Assembly: GCF_028550395.1 (NCBI RefSeq)
Contig: NZ_JAQQKW010000013.1
Coordinates: forward strand, 25,021 to 89,020
From: Asticcacaulis currens
GTDB taxonomy: Bacteria > Pseudomonadota > Alphaproteobacteria > Caulobacterales > Caulobacteraceae
DNA length: 64,000 nt
Reading direction: 5' to 3'
The notes beneath the pieces were generated by a model. It did not search any database. It saw only the letters and a program-made list of their open reading frames with translations, and was not told the DNA's origin. The position numbers and the translations under genes are program-made. This document shows, piece after piece, positions 63,133-64,000 of the stretch (position 1 is the first letter of the stretch; the number at the start of each line of letters is the position of its first letter).

Positions 63133-63348
63133 ATGCGACTGAAACCGCTCGTTACCCTCACGGCCCTGATCGGGCTCCCCCTCCTGCTTCAGGGCTGTGT
63201 CGCCGTGGCCGTTACCGGGGCTGCGGTCGGCACCGCCGTAGGGGTAACGGGCGCGGTCGTCGGCACCACCGGCAAAGTCATCGGCGCGGCTATTCCCGAC
63301 GGGGATGACAAGAGAAAAGACAAGAAGAACAAGAAGGACGACGACTGA
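63133..63348 (+). CDS. Small lipoprotein with Ala/Gly/Val-rich helix and charged tail
   Basis: A 71-residue lipoprotein. The lipobox is LLLQGC (Cys at residue 22), followed by a repetitive V-G-T/A stretch (TGAAVGTAVGVTGAVVGTTG) and a Lys/Asp-rich tail. It could be an outer-membrane-anchored linker or peptidoglycan-contacting protein; function unknown. It follows pirin with no gap and overlaps the next gene by one base. Confidence 0.8.
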   Translation: MRLKPLVTLTALIGLPLLLQGCVAVAVTGAAVGTAVGVTGAVVGTTGKVIGAAIPDGDDKRKDKKNKKDDD

Positions 63349-63791
63349 TGCGCCTGACTGCCCTGGGGTCGGCTTCCCTGCTGGCTCTGTTTTCGCTGAC
63401 GGCGTGCGGCTCGGAGGTCGAGAAGCCGCCCGAGCCCGAATCGACACAGGTCGATTCGCTGTCGGGTGTCGATCTGAACGCGCCGCTGAGCGTCATCGGA
63501 ACAGAGCCCTTCTGGTCGCTGACACTCACCGAGCGGGACGTCACCTTTGAACGGCCGGGCGAAGAGGCGCAGGTCTTCCCGCGTCACCTGTTCGAGATCA
63601 ATAAGGACAAGAGCGGCCCCAAGCGCGCCGAGCTGCTGTCCAACGAGATGAGCCTGACCCTGATCGCCCAGACCTGTTCCGACGGTATGAGCAACCGCAC
63701 CTACCCGCTGACCGCCGAGGTCAATCTGGGCGACGAGGTGCTCAAGGGCTGCGCCACCCCGACCGCAAACCTTGAAAAGGACAAGCCCTGA
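63348..63791 (+). CDS. Lipoprotein of the COG3650-like (GTEPFW) family
   Basis: A 147-residue lipoprotein (lipobox FSLTAC, Cys at residue 20). The central GTEPFWSLTLTERDVTF and the later CSDGMSNRTYP are hallmarks of a widespread small beta-barrel family whose role is unknown, often encoded near META/HslJ-like proteins. The ATG overlaps the stop of the upstream lipoprotein gene (TGATG). Confidence 0.82.
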   Translation: MRLTALGSASLLALFSLTACGSEVEKPPEPESTQVDSLSGVDLNAPLSVIGTEPFWSLTLTERDVTFERPGEEAQVFPRHLFEINKDKSGPKRAELLSNEMSLTLIAQTCSDGMSNRTYPLTAEVNLGDEVLKGCATPTANLEKDKP

Positions 63792-63947
63792 CCCACACCC
63801 AAGCCCGGAGATCGTCTTGGAGATGCCGGGCGTCGTTTCAATGACGATCCCAGGCAACAAAAAAGGCCTCCCGCAAAGGGATAATGCAGTTCACTTAAGG
63901 GCCGATACAGTTCTCTGGTCGTATTTTCTGGGCAGGGTTTTGACGAC

Positions 63948-63973
63948 ACGGGGGCATGATCGCCCCCGTTTTG
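63948..63973 (+). terminator. Terminator downstream of the lipoprotein operon
   Basis: The stem ACGGGGGC / GCCCCCGT (63948-63955 and 63962-63969) with a 6-base loop is followed by TTTTG. It lies 157 bases past the last gene. The 60 bases before it hold no gene I recognise. Confidence 0.75.
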
Positions 63974-64000
63974 TTGAGAGTAACAAATCGCCGAGTCTGT

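Noticed and set aside
63701..63949. 82-residue minus-strand frame at the window end
   Set aside because: Mostly antisense to the lipoprotein gene and low in domain-like features.

Overview
The window reads as a chromosomal segment of an alphaproteobacterium of the family Caulobacteraceae, best guess Asticcacaulis or a close relative. The support is a MipZ division regulator that matches my memory of the Caulobacter protein over most of its length, GANTC (CcrM-type) sites in front of mipZ, a TTAA-N7-TTAA CtrA-type box, an alphaproteobacterial F1-ATPase zeta inhibitor, a phasin, and high-GC coding sequence. I saw no tRNA, rRNA, CRISPR array, transposase, prophage or conjugative gene. It is an ordinary, dense core chromosome with small intergenic repeats rather than a genomic island.

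Layout. 1-3.4 kb: lptD (3' end)-surA-pdxA-rsmA, the outer-membrane assembly, vitamin B6 and rRNA methylation cluster. 3.4-9.4 kb: a secreted beta-rich protein, a class II aldolase, an SPFH/NfeD pair, a Nudix hydrolase, an FAD-linked oxidase and an M50-like membrane protein. 9.7-19.5 kb: yaaA, a Sua5-type tRNA t6A enzyme, a cytochrome b561-YceI fusion, acyl-CoA dehydrogenase, a trypsin-like protease, oligopeptidase B, a GNAT enzyme and a phasin. 19.8-24.3 kb: a SPOR-tailed D,D-carboxypeptidase, a membrane J-protein, mipZ, map and radC. 24.3-29.4 kb: msrPQ (periplasmic methionine sulfoxide repair), a peptidoglycan-binding protein with a CtrA-type box, and a GH9 cellulase with a LacI-type operator in its promoter.

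29.5-42.6 kb is the purine block: purB, zeta inhibitor, purC, purS, purQ and small-type purL, followed by bolA, an aldo/keto-reductase-like protein that has lost most catalytic residues, and the CGFS glutaredoxin grxD. 42.6-52.5 kb: rpsD, two chemoreceptors, a CorC/HlyC transporter, and a formaldehyde detoxification operon (frmA, a Cys-rich GNAT protein, fghA). 52.5-64 kb: ung, sodC, an M23 peptidase/pseudouridine synthase pair, DUF72, an exported HD-domain protein, an S9 peptidase, glutathione peroxidase, two HTH regulators and a pirin-lipoprotein operon.

The points most worth following are: (i) a family of intergenic palindromic elements, two with identical 11-bp terminal inverted repeats, one of which seems to supply a ribosome binding site; (ii) enzyme homologues with lost active-site residues (a 2OG oxygenase with Arg for the distal His, an AKR in the BolA-Grx cluster); (iii) an exported YhaM-like HD hydrolase; (iv) a Cys-motif GNAT inside the formaldehyde operon; (v) several sharp palindromes at regulatory positions. 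No single dramatic new multi-gene system is evident.
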